64,000 bases of DNA from Niabella insulamsoli (GTDB lineage Bacteria; Bacteroidota; Bacteroidia; Chitinophagales; Chitinophagaceae), in the NCBI RefSeq assembly GCF_039652435.2, contig NZ_CP190246.1, positions 2,790,001-2,854,000 on the forward strand, given 5' to 3'. Under the pieces are notes generated by a model that saw nothing but the letters and a program-made list of their open reading frames with translations, was not told the origin of the DNA and searched no databases. The position numbers and the translations under genes were made by a program. Positions 1 to 9,850 of the stretch are shown here, piece after piece. Position 1 is the first letter of the stretch; each line of letters opens with the position of its first letter.

Positions 1-527
1 AAAACTGCCATAACATCGCGGCGATAGCAAACATTTTCGAGCATCATAACATGCGCTTTATGTTGCTCGGCCGCTTTTACCACGTCCCAATGATCTTGCA
101 AATTGATGCCCAGAATTACTTCCGTTCCAACGTATTTGATACCTGATTCAAGCGAGCCGATGATCATCGGCTTGTGCAATTCCCAAGGCGTAGAGATGAT
201 AATGGCCGCATTATCTTTTCTTTCTAAAAGCTTTTTCCAGGCATCAGGGCCTTCCGAATAATATTGCGGCTGCTTTTTATCTGCATCGGCAAAAAGTTTT
301 TTCGCGCTGGCAATAGTACGCGGATCGATATCACAAATAGCATGAACTTCGACATCTTTCCTTCTCAACAACAATTTTAAATGTTCAATACCTCTTGCGC
401 CGATACCAATCATAGCCACTTTCAACAACTCGGCAGGCTTGCTGCTTTTAAATATACCATCAGTTGGCATGACGGACAATCCGGCCATAGCGAGGCTTGT
501 GTTTCTTACAAATTCTTTTCTTTTCAT
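1..527 (-). CDS. Gfo/Idh/MocA family protein, GH109-like (partial, C-terminus beyond window)
   Basis: Only the first 175 codons are present; the gene runs off the left edge. The start is the ATG at 527, giving MKRKEFVRN followed by a short hydrophobic stretch, a weak twin-arginine-like export signal of the kind common in Bacteroidota members of this family. A dinucleotide-binding glycine motif, GIGARG, lies at residues 41-46. Residues 164-173 read ENVCYRRDVM, a segment I associate with GH109 alpha-N-acetylgalactosaminidases, which use NAD in a redox-assisted hydrolysis. That subfamily assignment rests on recalled motif similarity and the C-terminal half is not visible. The neighbour upstream on the same strand is a GH2 beta-galactosidase 203 bases away, which would fit a small glycan-degradation group. 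Confidence 0.8.
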   Translation of the reverse strand, partial: MKRKEFVRNTSLAMAGLSVMPTDGIFKSSKPAELLKVAMIGIGARGIEHLKLLLRRKDVEVHAICDIDPRTIASAKKLFADADKKQPQYYSEGPDAWKKLLERKDNAAIIISTPWELHKPMIIGSLESGIKYVGTEVILGINLQDHWDVVKAAEQHKAHVMMLENVCYRRDVMAV

Positions 528-730
528 TCACCTTGTTTTTGCTTGCGGCTTCGCCGCGATTTTCTTTAATGAAACTTCTCAATTAGCAGCGCTTTATCAT
601 TGCAACGTGTTGCTTTTACTGGTTCTGACAGCAATCATCTTCAATTCGTCATTGCGATCGATAAGCGAATATATTGAGTATTTTGGGCAACTTCCCGTAC
701 AAACGATTGCGCAAAATGCAGCCGGCTGGC

Positions 731-3700
731 CTACAAAGGACGAACCCAATAGCTATAAGCGTAACGCCCGGGTGTGATCCAATACTTCCGCAGTGGCATA
801 GATCCCCAGCTGTCGATTCCCTGAACACCCAGCTGCAACAAATCGATATGCATAAAAATCTTATCCCTCTGTTCCAGTTCACCCGAATGAAACTGATGTT
901 TTTCAGGCGCCGGATCGAGGTCGTCAATATTGTAAGGCAATGCTGAGAAAGAAAGCAGGCTATCAGCGAAATCGATCCTCACCCCCTTTCCTTTTTTGTC
1001 AGTCAGTGTAAACCAGCGCACATCCGTTTTGTTGCCGCTTTCCTGCGGGCGCGCATACGAGAAGTATTGTTGATCGAGAGATTGCTCGTAAATGCCGACA
1101 CTGCTGGCGTATTTTCTATCCCAATAATTTTCCCATGGCCCGCGGCCATACCACTGAATATTACTGAATTGTTTATTTAATTGCAGGTTGTTGCCGATAC
1201 GCATTAGCGATCTCGCCGCCCCATCTGCTATTTTAAAATCATTGGCAATATGAATGCTTCCATCTGCATAGACGGTGAAACGCTGCATGGTCGTCGCCTT
1301 ACCGCCGGCAATATCTTTGGTAAATTTCACAAGATAAGCCCCGTTGCTTTGCGGCTCTGCGTCAACATTCGTTACCTGAACGCTGTCGTAGGCCCTTCGC
1401 CATTCGCGCAGCGACCGATTCAACCTGGCCCCAATGTCGTTGTCGGTTGGCGCCCGATAAAATGAAGGTTTCGGGCCTTCCGCCATAATTTCCACTCCCT
1501 TTACTTTATAAGAAGTGAGTAACCCCGCGGAAGTGTTAAATACGGCGGTAAAATGCTTACTGCTAAGCGTCAATTCATCAGCTGAGCGCTGCACTTTTAG
1601 AGTACCTGCCGGCTTTATAATTTCCGGCTGAGCGCCGCCCGCGTAAGCCATTTGCTCATACGCTATATCATATCCTTTTTCCAGGAAAGGCTCAGCAGCT
1701 TTGAGTCGATAATAAACATTTAAAAAATATTCCGCGCCTGCCTTCGGTTTGATTTTAACAGGTAGGGGAAGATCTATATTTTCACGGGGTTGAATGTTGA
1801 GTTCACTAACAGCGCCTTTTTCAACGATTTTGCCATTTTCCAAAACCTCCCAATGCAGAGATACATTGTCGAGGGCTTTAAAGAAATAGGTATTGGCAAT
1901 ATTAATGACGTTAGATCCCTTGTAGCTGGTTTTAATATATTGATGCACCTTTTTCAATTCAACGGCCATCGGCGTAAGCTGGCGATACGCAGTCACCACA
2001 CCTTTCACACAAAAATCGTTATCACTGAAATCTTCATTTACCGGGCCGGTTAACGGGAAATCGCCGCCATAGGCCATAATACGTTTCCCATTTTTTACCG
2101 TATCGAAAGACTGGTCGATCCACTCCCATACATATCCACCCTGCGCCCCCGGCGTTGATTCGATCGCATCCCAATACTCTTTAAAATTCCCCAGGCTGTT
2201 GCCCATGATATGCGCATACTCGCTCATAATCAGCGGCCGCAGATCTTTTGCCTTGCCCCAATTGGCTACCCAATCCGGAGAAGGATATTGGGGGCAACGC
2301 ACGTCGGTATTATAATCACTTTCGGAACGCTCATATTGTACGGGGCGTGTATCTGTTTTTTTCAACCAATCATAAGCCTCATACATATTAACCCCGTTTC
2401 CTGCCTCATTACCCAACGACCAGGTGATGATGGAAGGATAATTTTTGTCCCGCTCGTACATACGCGTGATGCGGGCCAGATGGGCGTTGCGCCAGTTTTT
2501 ATCATTAGCAAAAGTATATTGCAAATCATAACCGCGTCCATGCGATTCGATATTCGCTTCGTCTATAACGTACAAACCAAACTCGTCACACAATTCCATC
2601 CAGTAAGGATCGGGCGGGTAGTGAGAATGGCGCACTGCGTTTACGTTTAGCTTTTTCATCATCTCCATATCCTTCAGCATATCTTCCCGGGTTAAGGTAT
2701 GCCCGGTTTTAGCATTATGTTCGTGGCGGTTAACACCTTTAAAAAACACGCGCTTTCCGTTTACCAGAAAATCACGTCCGCGGATCTCAATGCTTCTAAA
2801 GCCTACGCGCACAGGCACTACTTCCAACACCGCACCACTCTTGTCTTTCAGGGTGATGTACAAAGTATATAAATAGGGCGTTTCGGCCGACCAGGTTTTT
2901 ACACCGGGAATTAATTTTTTGAAGGAAACTTTGGTTTTGTATTTTCCCAAAACGGTCAAAAAAGGTTTACTGCTTTCCTTATACACCTGCGTTCCCTGGG
3001 CATTTACAAGTTCCACTTCAACCGAAAAAGAATCAGCTTTGGAATGGAGCGTTTTCAAATCCGTTTTATAACTGTTCACTTCAATGTCGATATCCAACGC
3101 ACCGTCTTTATAGTTGTTGGTCAGATTGCTTTGTACTTTAAAGTCGCGCAGATCGATTCGGGGCGTGGCATAGAGGTAGACGTCGCGCTCGATTCCTGAA
3201 ATACGCCACATATCCTGGCATTCCAGATAACTGGCATCGCTCCATCGATACACTTGCAAAGCGATAAGGTTTTCGCCCGGCTTGACATAATCGGTGATAT
3301 CAAATTCTGCAGCCAGTTTACTATCCTCGCTGTACCCCACTTTCTTCCCGTTTACCCAAATAAAAAATGCAGATTTAACCGCGCCCAGATGAATAAATAC
3401 CTGCTGCCCGTCCCAGTCGGAAGGGATGATCACTTTTTTCCGATACGACCCTACTGGGTTATTGTCTTCAGGAATATCAAACGGCGGATTTAAGCGGCCA
3501 CCCCGGTAGCGCGCGCCGGCAAACTCATAGGGCTGGTTTACATAGATCGGCAAGCCATAGCCGTTCAACTCCCAATTGGCCGGCACCTGAAAGTTTTTCC
3601 ACTGCGAGTCATCAAAATCGGCTTTATAAAAATCTGTCGGGCGGTCGTTTGGATTTTGTACCCAATTAAATTTCCACGCGCCATTTAGCGAAAGGAAACG

Positions 3701-3886
3701 GCCTGATTTTTCTTTGGCTCTTTTTTCCGCCGCCGCACGGTTTTCAAAAGCAAAACCGCTTGCGCGCATCGGCATTCTGTTTACCGAAACGATATCGGGC
3801 GTTATTAATTCGACGGGCAGATTATGTTGTGCAAATAAGCCTGAAGCAATAAAGAACAGGGCAGTCAGAAAAGATAAACGCTTCAT
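731..3886 (-). CDS. lacZ: GH2 beta-galactosidase, exported
   Basis: This is a 1051-residue LacZ-type glycoside hydrolase. I chose the ATG at 3886 because it begins a clear signal peptide (MKRLSFLTALFF...GLFAQ); the frame stays open upstream to 4003 but that extension has no signal character. Domain order is the N-terminal sugar-binding jelly roll (about 65-240), immunoglobulin-like domain (about 250-365), TIM barrel (about 370-660) and the C-terminal beta-galactosidase small-chain domain (about 770-1050, with WYGRGPWENYWDR). The acid/base is E494 in SLGNEAGNG and the nucleophile is E556 in SEYAHIMGNS, both intact. The signal peptide puts it in the periplasm or outside, where it would cleave terminal beta-galactosides from oligosaccharides. 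No SusC/SusD pair is adjacent. Exact substrate is unknown. Confidence 0.93.
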   Translation of the reverse strand: MKRLSFLTALFFIASGLFAQHNLPVELITPDIVSVNRMPMRASGFAFENRAAAEKRAKEKSGRFLSLNGAWKFNWVQNPNDRPTDFYKADFDDSQWKNFQVPANWELNGYGLPIYVNQPYEFAGARYRGGRLNPPFDIPEDNNPVGSYRKKVIIPSDWDGQQVFIHLGAVKSAFFIWVNGKKVGYSEDSKLAAEFDITDYVKPGENLIALQVYRWSDASYLECQDMWRISGIERDVYLYATPRIDLRDFKVQSNLTNNYKDGALDIDIEVNSYKTDLKTLHSKADSFSVEVELVNAQGTQVYKESSKPFLTVLGKYKTKVSFKKLIPGVKTWSAETPYLYTLYITLKDKSGAVLEVVPVRVGFRSIEIRGRDFLVNGKRVFFKGVNRHEHNAKTGHTLTREDMLKDMEMMKKLNVNAVRHSHYPPDPYWMELCDEFGLYVIDEANIESHGRGYDLQYTFANDKNWRNAHLARITRMYERDKNYPSIITWSLGNEAGNGVNMYEAYDWLKKTDTRPVQYERSESDYNTDVRCPQYPSPDWVANWGKAKDLRPLIMSEYAHIMGNSLGNFKEYWDAIESTPGAQGGYVWEWIDQSFDTVKNGKRIMAYGGDFPLTGPVNEDFSDNDFCVKGVVTAYRQLTPMAVELKKVHQYIKTSYKGSNVINIANTYFFKALDNVSLHWEVLENGKIVEKGAVSELNIQPRENIDLPLPVKIKPKAGAEYFLNVYYRLKAAEPFLEKGYDIAYEQMAYAGGAQPEIIKPAGTLKVQRSADELTLSSKHFTAVFNTSAGLLTSYKVKGVEIMAEGPKPSFYRAPTDNDIGARLNRSLREWRRAYDSVQVTNVDAEPQSNGAYLVKFTKDIAGGKATTMQRFTVYADGSIHIANDFKIADGAARSLMRIGNNLQLNKQFSNIQWYGRGPWENYWDRKYASSVGIYEQSLDQQYFSYARPQESGNKTDVRWFTLTDKKGKGVRIDFADSLLSFSALPYNIDDLDPAPEKHQFHSGELEQRDKIFMHIDLLQLGVQGIDSWGSMPLRKYWITPGRYAYSYWVRPL

Positions 3887-4030
3887 AATTTTTTTGTGGT
3901 TGGAATCATATAAAAAAGGACGTTCAAAGAAACACCTAAAGTTCCTAACCACAAAGCATTGTGCAATCGGTTGTGCATGGCTCCAAGCACCAATTTGCAG
4001 CATTTCCAGCTGTTAAAGGATATTAATAGA

Positions 4031-4306
4031 TTAGCGGATTTTTTGTTGGCGCAAGGCGGCCTGCAAATGCTCTATTTTTTTGAGCAGGTGGCTGATGGCT
4101 TCAATCCCTTCCATATTAATTTCAAGGTCATAATGCAAATGCATATATTTTTCCAACAGCGCAAGCTGATCGTGATGGATAAAATAAGACTCGTCATGAT
4201 ACTCAAGCCGCACCAGGCCCTGGTCAAATAGCGTTTGTACAAAAGAGGTTTCAATGCTATAATATCTGCAACAATCCTCCATTAAAATTTCATTTTCATT
4301 TGCCAT
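4031..4306 (-). CDS. cbpM: Chaperone modulator CbpM
   Basis: A 91-residue protein with a MerR-like helical N-terminus (the YYSIE...VQTLFDQGLV segment) and a C-terminal helix (SHLLKKIEHLQAALRQQ), the pattern of CbpM. In E. coli, CbpM binds the J-domain of CbpA and inhibits both its DnaK-stimulating and DNA-binding activities. It starts 3 bases after the stop of the upstream cbpA-like gene on the same strand, so the two are almost certainly co-transcribed and translationally coupled, which is the usual arrangement. The short length is normal for the family. Confidence 0.85.
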   Translation of the reverse strand: MANENEILMEDCCRYYSIETSFVQTLFDQGLVRLEYHDESYFIHHDQLALLEKYMHLHYDLEINMEGIEAISHLLKKIEHLQAALRQQKIR

Positions 4307-4309
4307 ATC

Positions 4310-5218
4310 TTATTTTTTTGAGGCTTCGCTGGCCAATTGTTGAAATAGTTCTTTTTCTTTAGCACTTAAATTTTTGGGCAGCTCCAACTGCCATGTAATA
4401 TACAGGTCGCCAAAGCTTCCTTCGGTTTTGTAAACGGGAAAGCCCTTTCCTTTTAACCTTACCGTAGCGCCATTTTGTGTTTCGGGCGCGATGGTAAGCT
4501 TCACTTTTCCGTCGATGGTATCTATGGTTTCTTCACCGCCCAATACCGCTTTATATAAATCCAGCGGGGCGTTCAAATAAAGGTCATTGCCGCGACGCAT
4601 GAAAGCCGTGTTATTAACGATGGTAAAAGTGATAAACAAATCCCCGTTGGGCCCACCGTTCACACCCGGCCCTCCATAACCCTTGATTTTAATTTCCTGG
4701 CCGTCTTCAATTCCCGCCTGCACGGTGATGCGTATATTTTTACCATTGACATTGAAAGTTTGTTGGTGGGTTTTATAAGCTTCCGTCAGGTTGAGTTGCA
4801 CGCCCGCGCGAAAATCCTGTCCTTTATATTTAACATTCGCCTGCGACCGGCTGCCGGCTCCGCCAAACATCTGCGAAAAGAAATCCGAAAAATCGCCCTC
4901 GCTACTATAGGAAAAATGCGTGCCCTCGCCAAATGGGTTTTGCTGACTGCTTTGCCGGCGTTGTTGCTGCCGCGCCTGCTCAAACTGGTCCGCATGCTTC
5001 CAGTCGGCGCCATATTGATCATATTTCTTCCGTTTATCCGGATCGCTCAACACTTCATGCGCTTCATTGATTTGCTGAAATGTTTTCACAGCTTCCGCAT
5101 CGTTGGGGTTTAAATCCGGATGATGTTTGCGCGCCAGTTTTCGATAAGCTTTCTTAATATCATCCGCTGTGGCTTTTTTATCTACGCCTAATACTTTGTA
5201 ATAATCTATATAGTCCAT
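4310..5218 (-). CDS. cbpA: DnaJ-family co-chaperone CbpA
   Basis: A 302-residue type II J-protein. The J-domain covers about residues 4-70 with the HPD motif at 33-35, which stimulates DnaK ATPase. A glycine/phenylalanine/serine-rich linker follows (about 80-125). The C-terminal substrate-binding domains (about 130-298) match the DnaJ C-terminal fold. The cysteine-rich zinc-finger repeats of true DnaJ are absent, which separates CbpA from DnaJ. The gene is followed immediately by its modulator cbpM. It is cytoplasmic and presumably acts with DnaK encoded elsewhere. Confidence 0.92.
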   Translation of the reverse strand: MDYIDYYKVLGVDKKATADDIKKAYRKLARKHHPDLNPNDAEAVKTFQQINEAHEVLSDPDKRKKYDQYGADWKHADQFEQARQQQRRQSSQQNPFGEGTHFSYSSEGDFSDFFSQMFGGAGSRSQANVKYKGQDFRAGVQLNLTEAYKTHQQTFNVNGKNIRITVQAGIEDGQEIKIKGYGGPGVNGGPNGDLFITFTIVNNTAFMRRGNDLYLNAPLDLYKAVLGGEETIDTIDGKVKLTIAPETQNGATVRLKGKGFPVYKTEGSFGDLYITWQLELPKNLSAKEKELFQQLASEASKK

Positions 5219-5367
5219 AACATCAAAATGAGAAAAGCAATTTAATTTTTTTCTGCCAAGCCCTGATTAAAAAGAGCACGGTTTTATTATTTTTTATTAA
5301 GATACAAAAACCATCCCACAACATGGGCGCGCTCAACCGCAAGCTATGGACAAGCTCGAAAAAATCT

Positions 5368-5375
5368 TATGTTTG
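5368..5375 (+). promoter_or_regulatory. Candidate Bacteroidota -7 box upstream of ung
   Basis: TATGTTTG matches the Bacteroidota -7 consensus TAnnTTTG exactly. A transcript starting 4-6 bases downstream would have a leader of about 18 bases carrying AAGGAG (5384-5389), an unusually good Shine-Dalgarno for this phylum, 8 bases before the ung ATG. No convincing -33 TTG is seen. Confidence 0.45.
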
Positions 5376-5397
5376 ATGTTTTTAAGGAGACCGCTAA

Positions 5398-6072
5398 ATG
5401 AATGTACAAATTGAACCATCCTGGAAGGCAAAACTAAAAAGTGAGTTTGAAAAGCCCTATTTCGCGCATATTGTTGAGCATCTGAAAACGGAGAAACAGC
5501 TTCATAAAATTATCTATCCGCCCGGGCAGATGATTTTCAACGCTTTTAATTCGACGCCTTTCGATAAGGTCAAATTAATGATCCTGGGCCAGGATCCTTA
5601 TCACGGGCCGGGGCAGGCGCACGGACTTTGCTTTTCGGTACAAAAAGGAGTTCCGCCCCCGCCGTCGCTGGTTAATATTTTTAAAGAATTGCAAAGCGAT
5701 ATAGGCCTGCCGCGGCCTTCGAGCGGCGACCTTAGCAAATGGGCAGCCGAGGGCGTATTTCTTCTCAACGCTTCGCTTACCGTAAGGGCTGCAGAACCGA
5801 TGAGCCACGCCCGGATTGGCTGGGCACAGTTCACCGACGCTGTGATCAAAACGATTGCGGAAGAAAAACAACATATCGTGTTTTTGCTTTGGGGAAAGTT
5901 TGCCCAGGAAAAAGCGGCCTTCATAGACGAATCCAAACACCTGGTATTAAAAGCCGCGCATCCGTCGCCACTGTCGGCGCATAATGGCTTTCTAGGCTGC
6001 CGCCATTTTTCAAAGGCTAATGAATACCTGATAGAGAAAGGCATCAGCCCTATCGACTGGCAGCTTGACTAA
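5398..6072 (+). CDS. ung: Uracil-DNA glycosylase
   Basis: A 224-residue family 1 uracil-DNA glycosylase, the normal length. It removes uracil arising from cytosine deamination or dUMP incorporation and starts base-excision repair. The water-activating motif GQDPYHG is at residues 64-70 with catalytic D66. The minor-groove intercalation loop HPSPLSAH begins at H188. The start ATG at 5398 is supported by the AAGGAG ribosome-binding site at 5384-5389. It lies alone between divergent cbpA and the downstream acyltransferase. Confidence 0.97.
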   Translation: MNVQIEPSWKAKLKSEFEKPYFAHIVEHLKTEKQLHKIIYPPGQMIFNAFNSTPFDKVKLMILGQDPYHGPGQAHGLCFSVQKGVPPPPSLVNIFKELQSDIGLPRPSSGDLSKWAAEGVFLLNASLTVRAAEPMSHARIGWAQFTDAVIKTIAEEKQHIVFLLWGKFAQEKAAFIDESKHLVLKAAHPSPLSAHNGFLGCRHFSKANEYLIEKGISPIDWQLD

Positions 6073-6139
6073 CACATTCAGAAAATGCGAAGGTTGCAGC
6101 ATAGCCGCGGAAAGCTGAATCGTCGAAATTGAAATCAAC

Positions 6140-6147
6140 TATTTTTG
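6140..6147 (+). promoter_or_regulatory. Candidate -7 box upstream of plsC-like gene
   Basis: TATTTTTG fits TAnnTTTG and lies 20 bases before the ATG at 6167. This favours that ATG over the GTG at 6161, because the leader would otherwise be only about 8-10 bases. Confidence 0.4.
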
Positions 6148-6166
6148 CGGTTATTCAATTGTGCGC

Positions 6167-6913
6167 ATGAACATTTTTAAAGAAATAGCCGGGCGGATAT
6201 GGGCAACATGGGGCCTTGTTTCATTTATTGTTACTTTTCTGATGGTACTGCCCATCTCGCTGATCGCTTACCTGATTCCCGAACCCCGGGGAACGGCTTA
6301 TTTAATTTATGTTTCAAGGATATGGATGCGTATTTGGATGTTCCTGATCGGATGCCCGATAAAAATCAGCGGCACCGAAAATTTTAAGAAAGGCAAAAGT
6401 TATATTGTCACCTGCAATCACAACTCTTTATTAGACATCCCGCTTTCTTCCCCGTTTATCCCGGGGGCCAACAAAACCATCGCCAAAGTAAGCTTTGCTA
6501 AAATTCCTTTATTCGGCCTGTATTATGCCAAAGGGTCGGTGCTTGTAGATCGAAAAAGCGAGCGCAGCCGTAAAGAAAGCTTTGATAAAATGAAGCAGGT
6601 TTTGAAAATGGGTATGCATATGTGCATCTATCCCGAAGGCACCCGCAACCGAACCAAGGAGCCCCTGAAACCATTTTACAACGGCGCTTTTAAGTTGGCC
6701 CACGAAACGAAAACCGAAGTCATTCCTGCGATTATTTCAGGCACGAAAGAAGCAGTTCCTTTAAATAAGACTTTTTTCTTTTTGCCCCGCCGCCTCGAGA
6801 TCCGGTTTCTACCTCCCGTTTCGCCCGAAGGTTTAACGGCTGTTGAGCTAAAAGAGAAAGTTTATCAGACGATGTATCAATTCATCCTTGATGAAAAAAG
6901 AAAGCCTGATTAG
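6167..6913 (+). CDS. plsC: 1-acyl-sn-glycerol-3-phosphate acyltransferase (PlsC family)
   Basis: A 248-residue membrane acyltransferase that would convert lysophosphatidic acid to phosphatidic acid in phospholipid synthesis. Hydrophobic segments occupy about residues 12-36 and 43-62. The catalytic HX4D box is H85-NSLL-D90, and the acceptor-binding YPEGTRNR block lies near residue 155. I take the ATG at 6167; a GTG two codons earlier is possible. The last 4 bases overlap the end of the convergent lptD-like gene, so the stop codons of the two genes interlock. Related acyltransferases act on other lysophospholipids or ornithine lipids, so substrate is by family only. Confidence 0.88.
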   Translation: MNIFKEIAGRIWATWGLVSFIVTFLMVLPISLIAYLIPEPRGTAYLIYVSRIWMRIWMFLIGCPIKISGTENFKKGKSYIVTCNHNSLLDIPLSSPFIPGANKTIAKVSFAKIPLFGLYYAKGSVLVDRKSERSRKESFDKMKQVLKMGMHMCIYPEGTRNRTKEPLKPFYNGAFKLAHETKTEVIPAIISGTKEAVPLNKTFFFLPRRLEIRFLPPVSPEGLTAVELKEKVYQTMYQFILDEKRKPD

Positions 6914-9834
6914 CGCGGGTTGGTAACAAATGAGCGGGTGCGATTGATCTTCAGATCCTGCAGTATGCCGGCTTTCGGGCTGATCGTGAAGTTGAAGAAG
7001 CGGTACAAGCCGATCGGCGTTACGTTGATCGCCATTTGCCAGCAGTGCAAATCTCTGGATATCGCCATGGAAAAAGTCTGGATCTGGCTGGTGGTGAAAT
7101 CGTAATAACCGTTCACACTGAAATTCCATTTGGGCGTCAGGTTAAAACTGCCGTTGAAGTTGACACTCGACGTAACGGGGCTTACCGAGCTCTGAAGCGT
7201 ATTCAGGTTACGGCCTTTGCGCGAATAGGTCAGTGAGTAGGAAAGGCTTATAGACCAGGGTGTATTAAAATCAACAAACTCTGCCGGGTTTTGGCGCGCA
7301 TATTCCATCAGCCTTTGCTGCTCGTCCATCAACATCGGATCGTTTAACCGCTCATTAATGGCTTTTTCCCTGGCTTTTGCTTTTTCAGGATCCTTGGGCT
7401 TGCTTTGAAAACTCGTGCTCATTGAAATATTGGCATTAGTAATCGTTCCGATTTTTTTGCCTCCCTCTGCCCATGCGTAAATTGGTGTAGCATAGCCGTA
7501 ATCATTTAGCTTGTATGGAACTAATGTAGCCGAGGCATTGAGATTTATCTTTTCGAATAAATTAGACCGGAAGTACATATTAATCGGCGAAAGTTTCATT
7601 TCTTCTGCCAGAAAATTATAGGAACCATTGAAACCAAAACCATCGATCAGTTTAATCTTTTTTATACCATCTTCCGCATCTTCTTTTGAAGTATTGGCAT
7701 AAGTATCCAGCGTATTGTCAAACTCCTCGTTCTCATCATCCTCTTCTCCCTCGTCTTTCTTCTTTTTAGGTTTGGCTTTTACTTTCATTTCAAGATTATT
7801 ATCGATCCCGAAATTAATTCCGCCCGATCGCCGGCTCGTAAATTGCGTTACTGGCCTGGAATACAAACCATCTAATTGGTTATATAATGCCTTGGTTCCA
7901 AGTGTATCAATCTGCACGGTTTTCCAATAATTTTTGGTAAGATCAGGAGTATAATTTAAACCAAACTGTGGCCGGATAACATGCCGGAGGGCCTTTACCT
8001 TCTCTCCTTTAAACTGATAGTTGCCATACAAAGCTGTGTTGAAAGATATACCGAAAGAGGCCTGTTGTTTAATATTAAAACCGCGTTCGAGGCTAACGTT
8101 GATGGTGTCTTTAACATAAGAACTATCGCCGCCGTTTACCGCGCCCGTATAAAAAGTTCTGGGCCCCCAGGTCATCGTGCTAATACCATCTACCCACTCC
8201 TGCGAATAAGAAACCGAAGGGGCAATCACCAATGCGCCGCCCGCAATGGCCGGTAGCGACAATGTGATCGGAATATTATGATTGGCGCTCCAACGAGCCG
8301 TATCCAGTAAAAAATTATAAATCCTTCTGTTGTCAATCAGATTATTGCTTTTTGAATAGGCAAGCGTATCATAAAAATTAAAGTCATTCCTGAAACTTCC
8401 TGTGTAACCAATGCCCAATTGCTCATACCATTTTCTTGACGACCCCACGCTTTCCTTTTTTTGAAAAGGATAAAGCGTTGTCACCGCAAAGTTGGCCGTG
8501 GGAAAATTAATGGTCATCAAATGCGTAGAATTATTTTGGCTATGATTCATCGCCAGCGTCAGGTTGAAAGGCTTATCGATCCATTGCTTTGAATAGGTAA
8601 TCGAAGAGCTCATTACATTATTATAAGGCGCCTGGCCCATAAAAGAGTTCGATAAATTTCGGTTATAGCCCGTAGTGCTCCAATTCACGTTGGCGCCAAA
8701 AGTAACACCAGGCCGCGATCGGCTGTCGGAGCTATGCGACCAAGAAAGTGCATAGGTATTACTTTTATAAAAATCGGGATCGCCTTTGGTATTTCTCCTG
8801 GTACTTTGGATACTAAAATTCAGGTTGCCCTGATACTTGTAGATTTTCCGGTAAGTGGGATTCGCATTCAACCTCCAGGTTCCGCCCGAATAAATATCCC
8901 CGTAAAACTGCACGTCCCAATAATCGCTGATGCCGAGGTAATAACCAAACTGGGATAACCCCACGCCTTCCTGGTCGTTGGTTTCAAAACTGGGCGCCAT
9001 AAAACCCGAATGACGGCCCTGGTAAAGGGGATAAAAACCAAAAGGCAAATAGATAGGAACCGGCACCGAATCGAACTCGGGGCGGACAGCGCCGGTCACG
9101 GCCAGTTTTTTGTTTACGATTTTCGCACGATTGGCCCTGAAACCAAAGTGAGGATGGTCAAGATTACAGGTTGTAAAGAAATTACCGGTAGCGTAGACCG
9201 TGTTTTCGTTTACCTTTTTTGATAGCTGCGAATGCACAAACATTTCCCCCTGCTGCGAAATGGTGCCCGAGATGATACCGCGCTGATTTTTAAAATTATA
9301 ATTTAAACTATCAGACTGATACTCGCTCTGGCCATCATTCATTTTCACATATTCGCTGATAGCGCCGGTACTGTCTCTTCCGGAAACGGCGGACACAATG
9401 CCCGTCGCCTGGTTTAATTTTAAATAAGGCGCTTCGAGCGAGCTGGACTCGTATTCGGTCTTGGCCTTTCCATATAGTTCAATGGTTTTGTTTTGAACAA
9501 GGCCAATGGCAGAATCGGCAGCTGTGTAGGTTACGGGCGCAGACAGCGTGTCTTTCGAAATTTTCAGCGTAAAAGTATCAGAGCGGGCCCGCTGCGTGGT
9601 ATCGATCAGCGTGCTGTCGGCCAACGATAAAGAATCTTTAATTACCGGGATAGTGTCGGAAGGAATAGTATCAATCGCCGGGGGGATATTATTGCCAGCC
9701 GGAACGGTATCGATTTCCGAAGTTGCAACTTGCTGTAGGCCGAAATTGATGGCGCCAATTTGTTTACTAACTGTTAAAAGCGAGATAACAGCGAGTATAA
9801 GTACGGCATGGTAAATTCTTTTAAATTTGCGCAT
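6910..9834 (-). CDS. lptD: LptD-like LPS-assembly outer-membrane protein
   Basis: A 974-residue protein with an N-terminal signal (MRKFKRIYHAVLILAVISLL), a linker rich in Asp, Ser, Thr and Pro (about 35-105), an OstA/LptA-like periplasmic section with repeated 'INGxxLTG'-style beta strands (about 110-260) and a long beta-barrel of aromatic-rich strands to the C-terminus. This is the layout of Bacteroidota putative LptD, which inserts lipopolysaccharide into the outer leaflet. A very charged segment (KAKPKKKKDEGEEDDENE, near residue 685) interrupts the barrel and is probably an exposed loop. An OstA-like protein is encoded 2.3 kb away on the other strand, consistent with an LPS-export region. 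Sequence divergence from proteobacterial LptD is large, so this is a family-level call. Confidence 0.82.
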   Translation of the reverse strand: MRKFKRIYHAVLILAVISLLTVSKQIGAINFGLQQVATSEIDTVPAGNNIPPAIDTIPSDTIPVIKDSLSLADSTLIDTTQRARSDTFTLKISKDTLSAPVTYTAADSAIGLVQNKTIELYGKAKTEYESSSLEAPYLKLNQATGIVSAVSGRDSTGAISEYVKMNDGQSEYQSDSLNYNFKNQRGIISGTISQQGEMFVHSQLSKKVNENTVYATGNFFTTCNLDHPHFGFRANRAKIVNKKLAVTGAVRPEFDSVPVPIYLPFGFYPLYQGRHSGFMAPSFETNDQEGVGLSQFGYYLGISDYWDVQFYGDIYSGGTWRLNANPTYRKIYKYQGNLNFSIQSTRRNTKGDPDFYKSNTYALSWSHSSDSRSRPGVTFGANVNWSTTGYNRNLSNSFMGQAPYNNVMSSSITYSKQWIDKPFNLTLAMNHSQNNSTHLMTINFPTANFAVTTLYPFQKKESVGSSRKWYEQLGIGYTGSFRNDFNFYDTLAYSKSNNLIDNRRIYNFLLDTARWSANHNIPITLSLPAIAGGALVIAPSVSYSQEWVDGISTMTWGPRTFYTGAVNGGDSSYVKDTINVSLERGFNIKQQASFGISFNTALYGNYQFKGEKVKALRHVIRPQFGLNYTPDLTKNYWKTVQIDTLGTKALYNQLDGLYSRPVTQFTSRRSGGINFGIDNNLEMKVKAKPKKKKDEGEEDDENEEFDNTLDTYANTSKEDAEDGIKKIKLIDGFGFNGSYNFLAEEMKLSPINMYFRSNLFEKINLNASATLVPYKLNDYGYATPIYAWAEGGKKIGTITNANISMSTSFQSKPKDPEKAKAREKAINERLNDPMLMDEQQRLMEYARQNPAEFVDFNTPWSISLSYSLTYSRKGRNLNTLQSSVSPVTSSVNFNGSFNLTPKWNFSVNGYYDFTTSQIQTFSMAISRDLHCWQMAINVTPIGLYRFFNFTISPKAGILQDLKINRTRSFVTNPR

Positions 9835-9850
9835 CGGCTTTCAAAGTTCG

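Noticed and set aside
545..557. GCGGC-TTC-GCCGC hairpin upstream of the GH109-like start
   Set aside because: Five-bp stem with no U-tract in either direction; not enough for a terminator or regulator call.
2210..2650. Open frame antisense to the beta-galactosidase, and many similar frames over 200 codons or less elsewhere
   Set aside because: These are shadows of conserved genes on the opposite strand, with no own start signals or family resemblance.
3887..4003. N-terminal extension of the beta-galactosidase (MLQIGAWSHAQ...)
   Set aside because: The ATG at 3886 begins a textbook signal peptide; the extension is hydrophilic, cysteine-rich and non-conserved in character.
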